Assembly (NCBI RefSeq): GCF_028009165.1
Contig: NC_079241.1
Location: 558,001-622,000, forward strand
Reading direction: 5' to 3'
Length of the DNA stretch: 64,000 bases
Source: Akanthomyces muscarius
Lineage: Eukaryota > Ascomycota > Sordariomycetes > Hypocreales > Cordycipitaceae
The notes beneath the pieces were generated by a model. The model did not search any database, was not told the DNA's origin, and was given only the letters and a program-made list of their open reading frames with translations. Both the position numbers and the translations under genes were made by a program. Positions 45,225 to 57,290 of the stretch are shown here, piece after piece (position 1 is the stretch's first letter; each line of letters opens with the position of its first letter).

Positions 45225-46217
45225 ATGGCGGCACCGCTGGTATCAGCCTTCCAGCTCGCGCGCGATGCTCGCCTGCCGGCACCCTCCACCATCAAGGTCA
45301 AGAATCTACACGCCACGATCCAAGGTCCGCAGGACGCATGGGGCCGACCCGACAGGCCGCAGCCCATTGCCATCTCGGCCGCCGTCTCGCTCGACGCGCC
45401 ATTCGGCGCGTCCTCCGCCACGGACACCGTCGCCACGGACACTGTCCACTACGGCCTCTTGAGCAAGGCAATCCTGTCCATCCTCGCCACAGCCGCGCCC
45501 ATCCGGAGCCTGCGCCACCTGCTGGACACGATGTGGACGGAGATGACGGGCTTTGACTCGCGCGGACGACGGGATGTCCGCGCGGGCGCGGCGGAGGCGA
45601 GACAGCCGCCGTTTCTTCACTTTGCGCAGCTGCGGGCGCTGGAGATCACGTTGCATCTGCCGAAAGCGACGCTGCTTGGCGATGGCGTCGGCCTGACGGT
45701 GGCGGGAGGCTTCGAGGCGGCGGCAGACGGTGAAGCGTCGGTGAAATCAGTCATGCGTCAGAGCGCAGTGTCGCTCAAGATTCATGGTCTGCGGGTCCCG
45801 ACGCTCATCGGCGTGAATAGCAATGAGAGGCTGGCTAAGCAGGTCGTGATTGCGAGCGTGGAGATTGACAGACTGGAGGATGACCTAGACATCTACTCCG
45901 AGCTGGAACAAGTCATCGTTAAGGTATGCTGCCAAGTCTTAACGTCACGGACAACATCCCTTTATAACTCTGGAGTTTGCCTTTATTAACCACTTTTACT
46001 CCTTCAGGTCATGTCGGACTCTTCGTATGAGACTCTCGAAGCGCTCGGGAGGCATCTCACAGCAGCCATCTCGACGCACCTGCATGCCCAGCACGCGCCG
46101 TCTCGCGATGGCGCCGGATGGGATATTCGCATTTCGCTGGAGAAGCCCATCGCGGTGCCTCTTGCAGACGCGGCTTGTGTGGAGATGAGCACCAACACGA
46201 AGGACGTACCAACCTGA
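45225..46217 (+). CDS. Dihydroneopterin aldolase/epimerase (FolB) domain protein
   Basis: FolB-fold (tunnelling-fold) protein; the family converts dihydroneopterin to 6-hydroxymethyl-dihydropterin in folate synthesis. Exons 45225-45923 and 46008-46217, intron 84 bp; 909 nt, 302 residues. Two FolB-like halves are apparent. The first is about residues 20-115 (IKVKNLHATIQGP, DTVHYGLLSKAIL, LRHLLDTMW). The second is about 180-295 (LKIHGLRVPTLIGVNSNERL, then SYETLEALGRHL and IRISLEKPIAVPLADAA). This arrangement is seen in fungal stand-alone FolB proteins, besides the usual trifunctional FOL1. The splice joins VIVK to VMSDSSYE. Whether it is catalytically active or specific for folate cannot be decided here. 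The gene converges on the DUF3605 gene 319 bp away. Confidence 0.85.
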
Positions 46218-46536
46218 GAAAGATGAGTCTGCAAAATGAAATGGGTATTAAAAACATCTAAGAAAGGATAGGGTCTCTGGAGACGCACTGAATATAAATC
46301 TAAAGACTAGCATACAACGAGTAAGCTTAAAAAGGACAGATGAGACTACGTCTAAAGCCTGTCCTGGATATGAGAAGAAAAAAGCAAAATCTCGCTGTCT
46401 AATGGTTTCATGTCACATAAATTACAATAAAAACAAAGTCAAAGTAGAAAAACTGTCCCTCGGTGAGCACATGCACACGATTTTGTGGGCGACAAAAGGC
46501 AAACGCCCATTGCCCAAGATTGAAGCCGCCCGCGCG

Positions 46537-47295
46537 CTAAACAAACTTGTTGCACTGGGGAATGTCGCCGTTGGTCACCTGGCGGATAAAGTCGGGATCA
46601 GGATCGAAGAGCATGACGTGAAAATGCTCGACGGCATGGATAGACTTGAGAGCGGCCCAGTTCTTGAACCACATGACCTGTTGGGGTCAGTACATGTCGC
46701 GATACGGACCAACATTCACGACATTTGAAGCAGAGCGGCGCAGAAAGGCGGGAGCATAGAAACTTACATGACCCTCCGGCATCTTGGAGCGAAACGTCTT
46801 GGTGACGTAGCCTTCGATCTCGGCGCGGGCCGTGTCCGTCAGGTCGCCGGTGGTGTTGTTGGCGACGAGCTCAAACTTGGTCCAGACGACAAGGTGGATG
46901 ATGCGCGAATCGAGGCCGTACGGCCAGTCGTTGTACAGCACCTTGTAGTCGTCGGCAAACTCAAAGGGCCTGCCGCGAGGCCGCACGGGCGCCGTCCAGC
47001 GCAGGCGCTCGTTGAGGACAAAGTCGGCAATGGTGCCGTGGCGCTGCGCGGTGCGGTAGGTGAACTCCTTGTAGCGGCGCAGCTGCGAGGGAACGCGCTG
47101 GAAGCGCTCGAGGCGGTTGGTGGTGACGATGCGGGTGACGTCGGCCCAGGGAAGGATCTCGTAGGCCGAATCGGGCGTGGACACGCCCATTAGGTCCTTG
47201 GGGTTGAGGCCGCGCAGGAACTCGGGGCAGTCAGGGCTGCGGTCCCGCTCGGGGACGTTGACGTGCCAAAAGGGAACGACGTCGAGAGAGCCCAT
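46537..47295 (-). CDS. DUF3605 protein, Gig1-like (GlcNAc-induced protein 1)
   Basis: DUF3605-family protein. The named relative is Candida Gig1, induced by N-acetylglucosamine, with no established biochemical activity. Exons 46768-47295 and 46537-46677, intron 90 bp; 669 nt, 222 residues, normal for the family. Characteristic stretches are FQRVPSQLRRY near residue 65, VLYNDWPYGLDSRIIHLVVW in the middle, TFRSKMPEGH before the splice, and MWFKNWAALKSIHAVEHFHVML / FDPDPDFI after it. No signal peptide or membrane segment. It is divergent from UGP1 across 3.2 kb. Function beyond the family name is unknown. Confidence 0.88.
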
Positions 47296-50200
47296 GGTCG
47301 CTGGTGAGTGTGTTCGCGAAAGGATGAATAAAAGATTATTTTCTCTAGTCGCAGATGAGCTCTAGTCGTTTTTGGTGCTTTCTGACGAGATGTCGAACAG
47401 TCGACTTCGAATCCTTTATATGCTGTCGATGAGCGCGTAAATTTTGCGATACACTGAGGGTAGGCTTGAGGGCGTTGACGGCCTGGGCGCGGGCGGCGTT
47501 GCGGGATTGCCTATTTCGTACACACGGCCCAACAACCGAGCGAAGTGAGGTTGGCGCAAGCCTTGTGGGAGGAGCAGCAGCAGCAGCCAAATAAGGGTTT
47601 CGTATGAAGAGAAGAAGAGAAGTCGCAAGCCTGCAAAACAGAGAGTTTTCGCACCGGTGAAGAAGAAGAAGAAGAAGAAAAGGAAAAGAGACAAAGGTCA
47701 GACGCGGTCGGGGGGAACGGAAGGCAGGTCCATCTTATCCAGTGTTCCGGTCCACGATGCAAAGGTAGAATGCTTACTGGTCAGGCGGAGTTGCGGCGTC
47801 TATTACAAAAAGAGAAGTATAGTCTGCGGGTTTGTATGGCTAGTGGTTGGAGAGTTCCGTTCTAATGGCCGCAATGCTGCGACCGATTGAGTCATGGAGC
47901 CTTCCAACGGCAAAGTCTGTTTTCCTACTGGTAGTTGAGGTGAGCCTGCGAAATAGTGACCACGCCGGCGCGCCGCCTTGTGTCATGCCACGCCCGGAGG
48001 TAGGGGCCGGGCGGATGCAACGTTGTGGCCAGGCTGGGGAAGCTCTCTGGCATGGAAGGATGGGGATGGGGCGGGGAGACATGGGCGAGAAGGATTGGCC
48101 AACGGGCGGATAAGCACTGGGGGAAGTCTATTATTCGCCAGGCCAGGCCAGGCACTGACAAAGAAAAGTTTCCGCCGAATAGTTGGTGGAAATATGCTCG
48201 ATCACTGATTGTTGCTCTCGTGCTGGCACTTGGCCACTTCCGGCGCCGGACGGGCGGCGCTGGCGACCACATGCACTGAACGAGAACCCTTCTGGGTGGT
48301 TTTATGGAAGCCTTTTCGAACGTGTGTTGCGATGGGCCAACGTTAATGATTAGTTCGTTCTGCAGCGCCGGCGCCACGCCAGCTTCTGCTGTCACGGCAA
48401 GTGGAAGCGGTCATTATGCCTCAGACGAGGGCTTTTCCGTGATTGTCATACAACACGATATCTTGCATGCCTCGCTGCTCCATAGCATTATCAGCCGCAG
48501 TCATGTGTTGAAGGAGCAGCTTACTTGACTTTTTGTTCTTGTACCCAAAGGCCGCCACTTTCTTATTTTACGGCGGCTCCGTCCGGCTTGCCTCAATATC
48601 GCCTAGTGCCATCGAGCAAGAAGAAACTGGGTGGCCTCAGTAGCCTGCCGCCGCCAGTGGGCATGTTCGGACCTGTGAACCGGCGCATGGTCTGCGACAG
48701 CCTGCAGGAATGCAAGACACAGACGGCTTCCACCACGCCGCGCACTGGTCAGTTTTGGGGGAGCTCTCGCCGTAGGCTGGCCCCAGACATCATGGTGTTG
48801 AGCCAATACCGGCCCCACGTGGAGGGCAGGCAAAGAGCCGACTCGCTGCGTAGTTGGAGATGATGCTTTTGATGAGAAGAACAAACGTAACTGGCCTTGT
48901 CAAGGAATCGTTAATGTACGGTGACGTTTCTGTGATGTGTAACGAGAGACAGCTCAGCAGGGTTGGCGTCTTTATGATGGCGGATCTTTGGAAGCCATGG
49001 TTGTCCAGGCGCTCTCCGACAGAAGCGGCTGTAGCCCGCGCATTGTGCTCTTGTGAATGAATTACTGCTAAATGCCCCATCCACTATATGTGCTTAGATC
49101 TTGAACCAGCGGATCAAGGAGCTACCTTGGTGGGCTGGGACAATGCTGCGAGGCGAGTGGCAAACGGTGCGGGATGGAGAGAATAGGTCGCATCACGGCG
49201 AGTGATGCAGATCGGTTCCCGGTGGCTGGAGGACCAAGGCTGAGCAAGCACAGCTGAAGGGGCGAATGAGTCTGGACATTTAGGTAGTTTCATTGGTCCT
49301 TTCCAGGTTTAGAAGGGTAAATATTCAGGCAGAATTTTCTCGTCTTGGGACGATGGCTGTGCGAACAAAAGCCAAAGCGATGGGTAGGCAAACGGCAACA
49401 ATGATAATACTGGAGGAGCGGCATTTGCAGCGCACTTAGTTAGCACCAATCTACGGCGGTCGGTTTTCACGCTAACAGTGCTAAAAGCCCACGGCGAGGT
49501 CAGCGTTGGGGGCAACAATCGGTCATCTCCAGTGGCTGGTGCAGTTTTTTCTCTTAGCTCGCCACTAACCATATCTCTCGCTGCAGAAAGATTTTTTCTC
49601 CTCTGCCTTGTTTATGCGAGCTTGCTGCAAGCCACATGTCGCCTCCAGCTCTCTCGTAGGTTAGTGCTCATCGCAAGTGCGGAGACCGATTGACAATAGC
49701 AGCAAGCGAGAGAGTGAAAAAAAAATTAATTCTGTTGAGACTGATGAGGGAATTGACGCTGGCCAAATTTACTGGTACAAACCCCTAACTGCTCCGATGT
49801 CTAATGAAAGCAAGCCAAAGACAGGACGCCAGCCGGGCAGTGCCCGGCCAATGCGCAGATTGAACAGACATGGGACGTAGTTCTAATGAGAAATTGGCCT
49901 ATTGTTAGGTAGAGAAGGAAACGGGGATGTTGTGGTAGGGGATGCGCTGGTCTGTATACCTAGGTAGGTAGGTAGGTAGGTACTGATAGGCAGTGCCCGT
50001 GGTAGCCTGTAGGTAAGGGCAAGGTAGCTCTCGACAGAGGCAGCATCGTATATAGACCGAGAGAATCGCCGCCACGCACAACGAACAAAGACCTCGATCT
50101 TCGAGCTACAACGAAATTTGCCATTTTGATTCCAATCCTCATATTCGAAAACGACAACCTCTGCCGTCTTGCCATCTGCCCGCGCCTCGTAAACCAACGG

Positions 50201-50496
50201 CAGGGACACGCTGCCGCCTCATTTGCTGCCAACAGGGGAAGCTCCAACCACCCCGCTGCCCTCATCGAACTGGTCAACCAGCCCCGCCTTTGGTCTGGTC
50301 GCCCCTTTCGCCTCTCTTGTTTCTCTGCCATTACAACAACTCTTCCTGGTCTCTTGTTTAATTAAAACTGACCTTGCTGCTCATATTCCTCTCTCTCTTC
50401 TGCTCTCTCTCCCTCTGCCTCGATTGCACCGGACCTCGCCCCTCGACCGAATCGATCCCGCCTACCACCTTGCCGTACTACCAACGCTTCTCCATC
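47296..50496. other. Divergent 3.2-kb intergenic region before UGP1
   Basis: No supported ORF. It holds promoters for the DUF3605 gene and UGP1, a (GAA)7 run at 47,659-47,679 and a TAGG repeat. The last 140 bases before the UGP1 ATG are strongly pyrimidine-rich (CT tracts), typical of highly expressed fungal genes. Confidence 0.55.
49961..49981. repeat. (TAGG)5 short tandem repeat
   Basis: Five perfect TAGG units, about 520 bp before the UGP1 start. Confidence 0.93.
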
Positions 50497-52632
50497 ATGG
50501 CGGAAGCTATCAAGAGTGCTCTCCCCTCCCACCTCCGTCCTGCCGCCGGCAAGGACGAGGAAAGCAATGGCTCCGAGAAGCGTCACCATGGCAAGACTCG
50601 TAGCCACATGGTAAGCTTCCCCCGCCCATGATTCATAGCCCCAAAACTCCTCGTCACTGCACTCGCCCGGCCGTGTCGTCGCTATCCCAGTCACCGCTGT
50701 GCTACGCGCCAGCCCGACAAGAGTCCAGGATAGCCTCACCGTTGGCAACGGCCCGCACTCTTTCCCGATCAACGTGGGACATGTCCGCAGCCACCAGTGA
50801 TGCTTGACGCTAGAAATGCCTACGATGACGAGATCCTCTTGGGCTGTGTCGCATTTAATAACTGGCAGGTGAAGAACCAGGGCATTCTCTGAGGTTGCAC
50901 CTTCATGTCACTGGAGGACAGCTCTCCGCTACGTAGAGCAGGCTGCGCCACCATGGCTGTCTAATACACACTGCTACTACCAGGCCTCCTTCCTTCTTTC
51001 ACTATCAACACAACTCACAACTGTCCTCATCATGGAAACCCAATTAACTAATCGCCTCCAGGCCTTTGAGAACACCTCGACCAATGTCGCCGCTGCCCAG
51101 ATGCGCAATGCCCTCACAAACCTTGCTGAGACTGTCGAGGACCCCAAGCAGAAGAAGGTATGTTCCACGCCTATCTACAGCATTGTCGTTCGTTGCTAAC
51201 CAGTTCAAGCTCTTCGAAACCGAGATGGATAACTTCTTCGCCCTCTTCCGCCGCTACTTGAACGACAAGGCCAAGGGCAACGCCGTGTAAGCAGCACTTT
51301 GCTCCCCCCCTCCACCCACACACGAGTCTAACATTGCCTAGTGACTGGGACCGTATCCGCCCCCCTGCTGCCGGTCAGGTCGTCGACTACGAGGACCTCG
51401 CCAACTCTGAGTCGGTCCAGTTCCTCAACAAGCTTGCTGTTCTCAAGCTCAATGGTGGTCTCGGCACCTCCATGGGCTGCGTTGGCCCCAAGTCTGTCAT
51501 CGAGGTCCGTGATGGCATGTCCTTCCTCGACCTTTCCGTCCGTCAGATCGAGTTCCTCAACCGCACATACGACGTCAACGTCCCCTTCCTCCTCATGAAC
51601 TCGTTCAACACCAACGACGACACCGCAGCCATCATCAAGAAGTACGAGGGCCACAACGTCGATATCCTCACCTTCAACCAGTCCCGCTACCCCAGAATCT
51701 TCAAGGATTCCCAGCTTCCCGTCCCCAGCAACTACAACTCATCCATCAGCGAGTGGTACCCTCCTGGCCATGGTGATGTCTTCGAGTCTCTCTACAACTC
51801 TGGCATTCTCGACCAGCTCCTTGAGCGCGGCATAGAAATCATCTTCCTCTCCAACGTTGACAACCTGGGTGCCGTCGTTGACCTGCGCATTCTCCAGCAC
51901 ATGATGGAGACCAAGGCTGAGTACATCATGGAACTCACCAACAAGACCAAGGCCGATGTCAAGGGTGGCACCATTATCGACTACGATGGCTCTGTCCGTC
52001 TGCTCGAAATTGCCCAGGTCCCCAAGGAGCATGTCAACGACTTCAAGTCGATCAAGAAGTTCAAGTACTTCAACACCAACAACATCTGGCTCAACCTCCG
52101 TGCCATCAAGCGCGTTGTCGAGAACAACGAGCTGGAGATGGAGATTATCCCCAACGCCAAGACCATCCCTGGCGATAAGAAGGGCGAGTCTGACATTTCT
52201 ATTATGCAGCTCGAGACTGCTGTCGGTGCCGCCATTCGCCACTTCAACAACGCCCACGGTGTCAACGTCCCCCGCCGTCGCTTCCTCCCCGTCAAGACCT
52301 GCTCGGACCTTATGCTGGTCAAGTCGGATCTCTACACTCTCAAGCACGGTCAGCTGCAGATGAGCGCCAACCGCTTCGGCGACGCCCCTCTTATCAAGCT
52401 CGGCAGCGACTTCAAGAAGGTTTCCGACTTCCAGAAGCACATTCCCTCCATCCCCAAGGTTCTCGAGCTGGACCATCTTACCATTACTGGTGCTGTGAAC
52501 TTGGGCCGTGGCGTTACCCTCAAGGGTACCGTCATTATTGTGGCCACCGAGGGCAGCACCATTGATATCCCTCCTGGCTCTATCCTTGAAAACGTTGTCG
52601 TCCAGGGCTCGCTCCGTTTGCTTGAGCATTAA
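50497..52632 (+). CDS. ugp1: UTP-glucose-1-phosphate uridylyltransferase (UGP1)
   Basis: Cytosolic enzyme making UDP-glucose from UTP and glucose-1-phosphate, the precursor of beta-glucan, glycogen, trehalose and glycoprotein glucose. Exons 50497-50610, 51062-51157, 51204-51286, 51342-52632; 1584 nt, 527 residues. Introns are 451, 46 and 55 bp. The first is long and sits early in the gene. Exon 3 has two acceptors six bases apart (CAG then AAG), so two residues (FK) are uncertain; the second fits the CTAAC branch site better. Key motifs: [12 protein letters not shown], the nucleotide loop [16 protein letters not shown] (about residue 134), [26 protein letters not shown] and the C-terminal beta-helix ([15 protein letters not shown]). 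Codon use is strongly biased to C-ending codons, a sign of high expression. Confidence 0.96.
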
Positions 52633-53892
52633 GCGACTACTTGTTGTTTGCTGCAAAGCAACACAAAAACAGAATATCCACAGCGGGAACTTGCCCGCCA
52701 AACACGAGTGCCCGAGGCTACAAATAATTTAAAAAAAAAACATCAATTCTACATGGTATAAGCGTTTGCGGAAGGGGCGGACCAGGTCAAGGCATGTCAT
52801 CCTCGAGCGATGCGGAGGAGACTTTTCATTTTCTCAGGAGCCAAGTTGTTTTGCGAGTCGACGGGCTCGGGCGCAGTACTGTATCTATTTAATATGTTTG
52901 TCCGTAGAATGAAGGACACGCCATTTTTGTCGAATATTGATACGCCAAGTCCGTACTACAGATTACGGATGAATTTGATATATGAAGTACTTAGAGATAT
53001 GTGGTTCCAAAATTGTCAGGCAAAAGCCAGACTCGGCGAGGTAGACGCGGCCGATGGCTACTTGCGGCGCGCCATCATGCATCAAGATAGGCTCAGCCCA
53101 GGTTGGCACACAATCCACCCACCATCTTCCGTTTTCGCCATGTATCACAAACGTCCCGTGCCGGTAACCGCCCACCTCCCAGTTGAAACAGTCTCACAGC
53201 ATCTATTTCGGTGCCAAAGATATGGCGGCGGCTATTCTTGCTTGAGCAACACGCATTCCAATACTAACTAGCCGAACCCGGCAGCTAGTTCCAGGCAGGG
53301 ATGAACCCCTAAAGTGGCGCCCCCCTGGGATTGATTAGGGTGTTATTGTTCGATATCCATGTTTTCCTGCCGCCGCCGTCTCTCACATCTTTCAAAGGAA
53401 AAAAAGAAGAAAAAAAAATAGAAAGGGGTGTCTCGAATCCTTCTTTTTTTCTGAAACAATGAAGAAGCTCTGCATCGGCACGGTCTCTGTCCTTTCGCTC
53501 CCCTCCAACCCTCCTGGCCTCCGTCCTGGTTGCCTGGTTTAGGTAAAGCGCGGAAATGCGGGCACCCAAGACGGCTTGAGCAGAAGCGCCATGTAAATCA
53601 TCTCTTGATTGGAACCACCCACTCCCGACCGGAGCGTAGTTCTTTTCTCTTCTTCACCCCTTCTTTTTTTTGTCTTGTCTGGCGGCGAGCAGTTAGACCG
53701 TCGATACCCTTTCTCCTTCCTGCTTTCCCTTGTACTATTACTTGCTCTCTTTCTGCTTGCACCTTTCCCCTCCCATCGGCATTTTGCACGAGCTGTCGCA
53801 CGCAAGAAAGCCGGGTACACAGGCTCTGCGGCGCGCGCGATAAGGAGACGGGCACCACCAGTACGCGCGCCAAGAAAGACAAAAACGATACC
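52633..53892. other. Intergenic region between UGP1 and GT25 genes
   Basis: 1.26 kb with UGP1 3' UTR and GT25 promoter/leader. A 153-codon frame at 52,810-53,271 has no recognisable motif and mixed codon use, so it is not called as a gene. Confidence 0.5.
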
Positions 53893-55212
53893 ATGATCCA
53901 GCAATTATGTTTCCGGCGGCCGCTGTGGACGCTTCTGGCGGCCATTTTCACTCTCATATTCTTCTTTACCCTGACCAGCAAGGCGCCGCTGAGCAGTTCA
54001 GGCCTTGGGCGGCTACGCCAGCACGGCGCAATCGACAACATCAAGAATGCGACATTGGGGGTACGTCCAGCTTCTGCACTGGGGGTGTTTGCATCCCCAA
54101 AGGGCACACAGCGCCACTAACATGTCTTCTTTTGCGCACAGTTTGAAAAAATCTTTGTCGTGGGCCTCCCGGAGAGAACGGACCGCCGCGACGGCTTGAC
54201 CTTTCAGGCGGACCTCAGCAACCTCCAGATCGAATTTATCGACGGCGTCAAGGGCGATCAAATTGCTAAAAAGGCCGTTCCCGTGGACGAAGGTGGCCTC
54301 AAAATCAAGCCGGCCGAGATTGGCTGCTGGCGAGGGCACATGAATGCCATTGTTGAGTATGTGTCGTCACTTGCGAGCTTCAAACTGTCGTTGGGCGACG
54401 GGCGCTAACCTTGGCATAGGATGATTCGCCAGAACCTGACATCTGTTCTGATCCTTGAAGACGATTCCGACTGGGACGTTCGAATCCACGAACAGCTGCG
54501 TGATTTTGCCTTGTCGACACGAGCTCTCACTCAGCCACTTGCTGGCTCTTCCCCAAACTCGCCGTCCTACGCCGACCCCACGTTCCTCGATCCGTCCCAG
54601 CCCGACCCTCGCGAGATCTCATTTGATAGCCTTCCAAATACTGTTCTACCGCGCCATTCGCCCTATGGCGACGATTGGGACCTTCTCTGGGTCGGCAATT
54701 GCGGTCTGCACTTCCCTTTTCCGGCCTCTGAAACGATTGCAAAAGGACGCGTCATTCACCGCGATGATAAGACGGTGGCGCCCAAGGACAACCTCTGGTC
54801 CATCAACAAGCCGTTTACGCTCAAGGAAGATTACCCCGCGCACACGCGCGCCGTGTCGCATGCCCAGGAAGGCGTTTGTACATTGGGCTATGCGCTGAGC
54901 CATCGTGGGGCGAGGCGCATCATGCAGGAAGTCGCGCTGAAGCCTGTGACCGACGCCTACGACATCCTACTTCGATTCTTTTGCGAAGGCACGCATGGCA
55001 GGAAAAAGGGAGTCTGCCTTGCGCCGCAGCCGCCCTACTTCCATCACCACAGACCTGCTGGCCCAATGGCTGCGATGAGTGACATTGGAGATCATGAGGG
55101 TGAATTTAGAAAACAGCCCATGACGGACATGGTTCGTTGGAGCGTTCGATTAAATTCCGATCTGATCATAGACGGCCGCACGGACTATGTCGAACAGTAC
55201 CCAGATCAATAA
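53893..55212 (+). CDS. Glycosyltransferase family 25 protein
   Basis: Type II Golgi-type membrane protein of the GT25 family (LPS-galactosyltransferase/collagen-galactosyltransferase fold). Exons 53893-54060, 54142-54356, 54420-55212; introns 81 and 63 bp; 1176 nt, 391 residues. A short cytosolic MIQQLCFRRP and a membrane helix (about 11-27) precede the lumenal domain. GT25 signs: IFVVGLPERTDRR at the start of the fold, EIGCWRGHMNAIVEM (joined across intron 2), the acidic VLILEDDSDWD motif (about residue 140) for metal and sugar-nucleotide binding, and GYALSHRGARRIM late. A 70-residue Pro/Ser insert follows the acidic motif, as in fungal members. Donor and acceptor sugars are unknown; the nearby UGP1 supplies UDP-glucose, but a functional link is only a guess. 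Confidence 0.9.
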
Positions 55213-57290
55213 TCTGAGGGAGCTAGTGTTCTGCATTATCATGACCTCCTTTGACCTTGCGTTTATTAAGGCTCACTGATGGGTTATTGTATATTCCAAG
55301 TTGCTCGAGTATTAGTTATAATTATTGGCATGACCTAGCTGTGGGCGGTTTGGTTCGCGAGTTGCGGCGCTGAAGGCACAGTCTTGTTCTTCTCCCTTTT
55401 CTAATAGCATTATTGACAACGATCGGTGCGTGTTGGCTGTGTCGAAACTATAACGATAATATCCATCCTTGATTATTCAAAATGTGTGAATCCTGATTTG
55501 AGTCATGATAATGTTACTGTCGCGCATGTGTCTCAACACGCAACATTGCCCATGATTGTTGGTGCCGGAGAAGCGGGCAGGTTAGCCGGATCGGATCTAC
55601 TGATGCTGGATTGTGCTCATTCGCAATCAAGATCGCGTAGTTGTTGAGGATTCGATTAGCAAAAAGCCCCGCACCTTTCTCTATCAGGTTCCGCCGACTG
55701 ATTGACGAGCTGCGACTGGTGTTTAGGACAAAATGGGAGATCTCTCTTTTCGTTCCCTCTTCGAATTCGAAGTGACAGAAGGAACAGCGTGCCCGGGTGC
55801 CGCGACAAGGACCCAATTTCGAGATGCTGTGAGCGGGACGCCCAGGGTCAGCCTGGTCTTGGAGAGCAAAGCAGTTACAGGGGCCCCGGCCGAACAGGAG
55901 GATTATTGCCTTTTCCCCTGTTTGGTAAATGATCTTGCGGGGCACTCTGTACTTCGTACTGTACGTTCAATTATGTTGCAAGCACACTTTTCCTCGTGCT
56001 ATCGTCGTACCTTCTTCGTTGTTTGTTTCTGCAATCTGTGTTGCAGATGCTGTGAGACCAGTGGATAGAAACGCAATACTTTCAGTTACCACCCTGCTGG
56101 CCAAGACAACCTCCATTACCTGTGAAATGGCGAGGCCCAGATTTGGGTGGCGCGCTATTACTTGGCATGAGGAATAGAGGCCCACAGACTGCCTTACGTT
56201 GCCTGCTCGCGGGTGGCCCGAGGCGAGGAAAATGTGCAGAGCTCTGGAGGCCAATTTCGGTTCGAAAGGATTCATGAGGTATCATGACGCTAGGCTGCAG
56301 CCAGTTTAGTCGTGCGCCTCGTGGGCCGAGCTTCGTGTGCATGCACGACGAGCTACCCCAATCTCCAGTTTCGTTAGCGGACTGCAACAACGTTGATGAT
56401 TGGAAGCGGCGGAAGAAAGAAGACGAAAAAAAAAAAAGGCGCAAGCGAGACGCAGGTTCGAGCCCAGGGAGGGACAATAGCCGCGAGACGGGCTAGCGGA
56501 TCGATTCCAGCAGATTTCAATGTTGCCCGCAGCGGATTGTGATGGCTAACGCGGTGTTTGTGTGGGAGGTAAAGGATGGAGATGTACAAGTGACATGGGC
56601 AGCCACCACGGCAAGGACGGCTCGCCACTCGACCAACCAGCATATGCTCAGCGCCCTCGCCCAGAATATTTTGCCCGTCATCAGTCTGGGGGATTTCCTC
56701 TATTTGTCGCTACATGCAGCTGCAGTCTTGGCAGGCCCCGGTTGTGCTCTGCACTTTCCTTTCCGTAGCCACCAAAGTCGAAATGGCCCACCCGGGCTTC
56801 TCTCTATTAATCTGCCCCCAGCTGCTTCATATTTATTCTTCTTCTTCTTTCCTCCGCTTCTACTTCCAATTCACGCTCCTTGCTCGCAATCGTCCTCAAA
56901 GTTCTGTTCGGTAGTACTCAACCATCTACGCTCATGTAAGTCTTCTATGGCGTGTCACATCTCATGGCGCCCCCAAGTCTGCCTGATGCCAAACGCGCGT
57001 CCCGCCTCCCCAGGTCATGTACACGCACATGCACAATTGGGCCTCGGCCGTCCCATGCAAGCTGTGATCTATTGTCATTCCTTGCCGACTTGAGTCGACA
57101 TGGCTTTGGCTAGTCATCAGCTCGTGTTCATTTGTATCACCAGTTGGTAGTATGACTCGACACTGGCAAACATCTCCATGCAAACATCGCGAATCCTCTA
57201 ACCGTGCCATATCTAACACTGCTGTTGCATGTATGATCTGACAATTCTTTTCTAGTTGCGCCCTAGACGGCACTCGTTTCGCCCGTCACA
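55213..57290. other. Intergenic region upstream of the GPI-protein gene
   Basis: 2.1 kb without a supported ORF. The distal part is GT25 3' sequence; the last 450 bases look like a promoter and leader containing a probable intron (listed separately). Confidence 0.5.
56936..57255 (+). other. Probable 5'-UTR intron of the GPI-protein gene
   Basis: GTAAGT donor at 56,936 follows a pyrimidine-rich leader. A CTGAC branch-like site and TTCTTTTCTAG acceptor end at 57,255, 35 bases before the ATG. The 320 bases between carry no ORF. Inferred from splice signals only. Confidence 0.5.

Noticed and set aside
51739..52701. 320-codon minus-strand frame opposite UGP1
   Set aside because: Antisense of a highly codon-biased gene; the sense frame is unmistakable UGP1.
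52810..53271. 153-codon frame after UGP1
   Set aside because: No motif, mixed codon use unlike neighbours, and it lies in UGP1 3' flanking sequence.
56445..56470. B-box-like GGTTCGAGCCC as a tRNA gene
   Set aside because: No T-stem complementarity and no A-box or acceptor stem at the proper distance.
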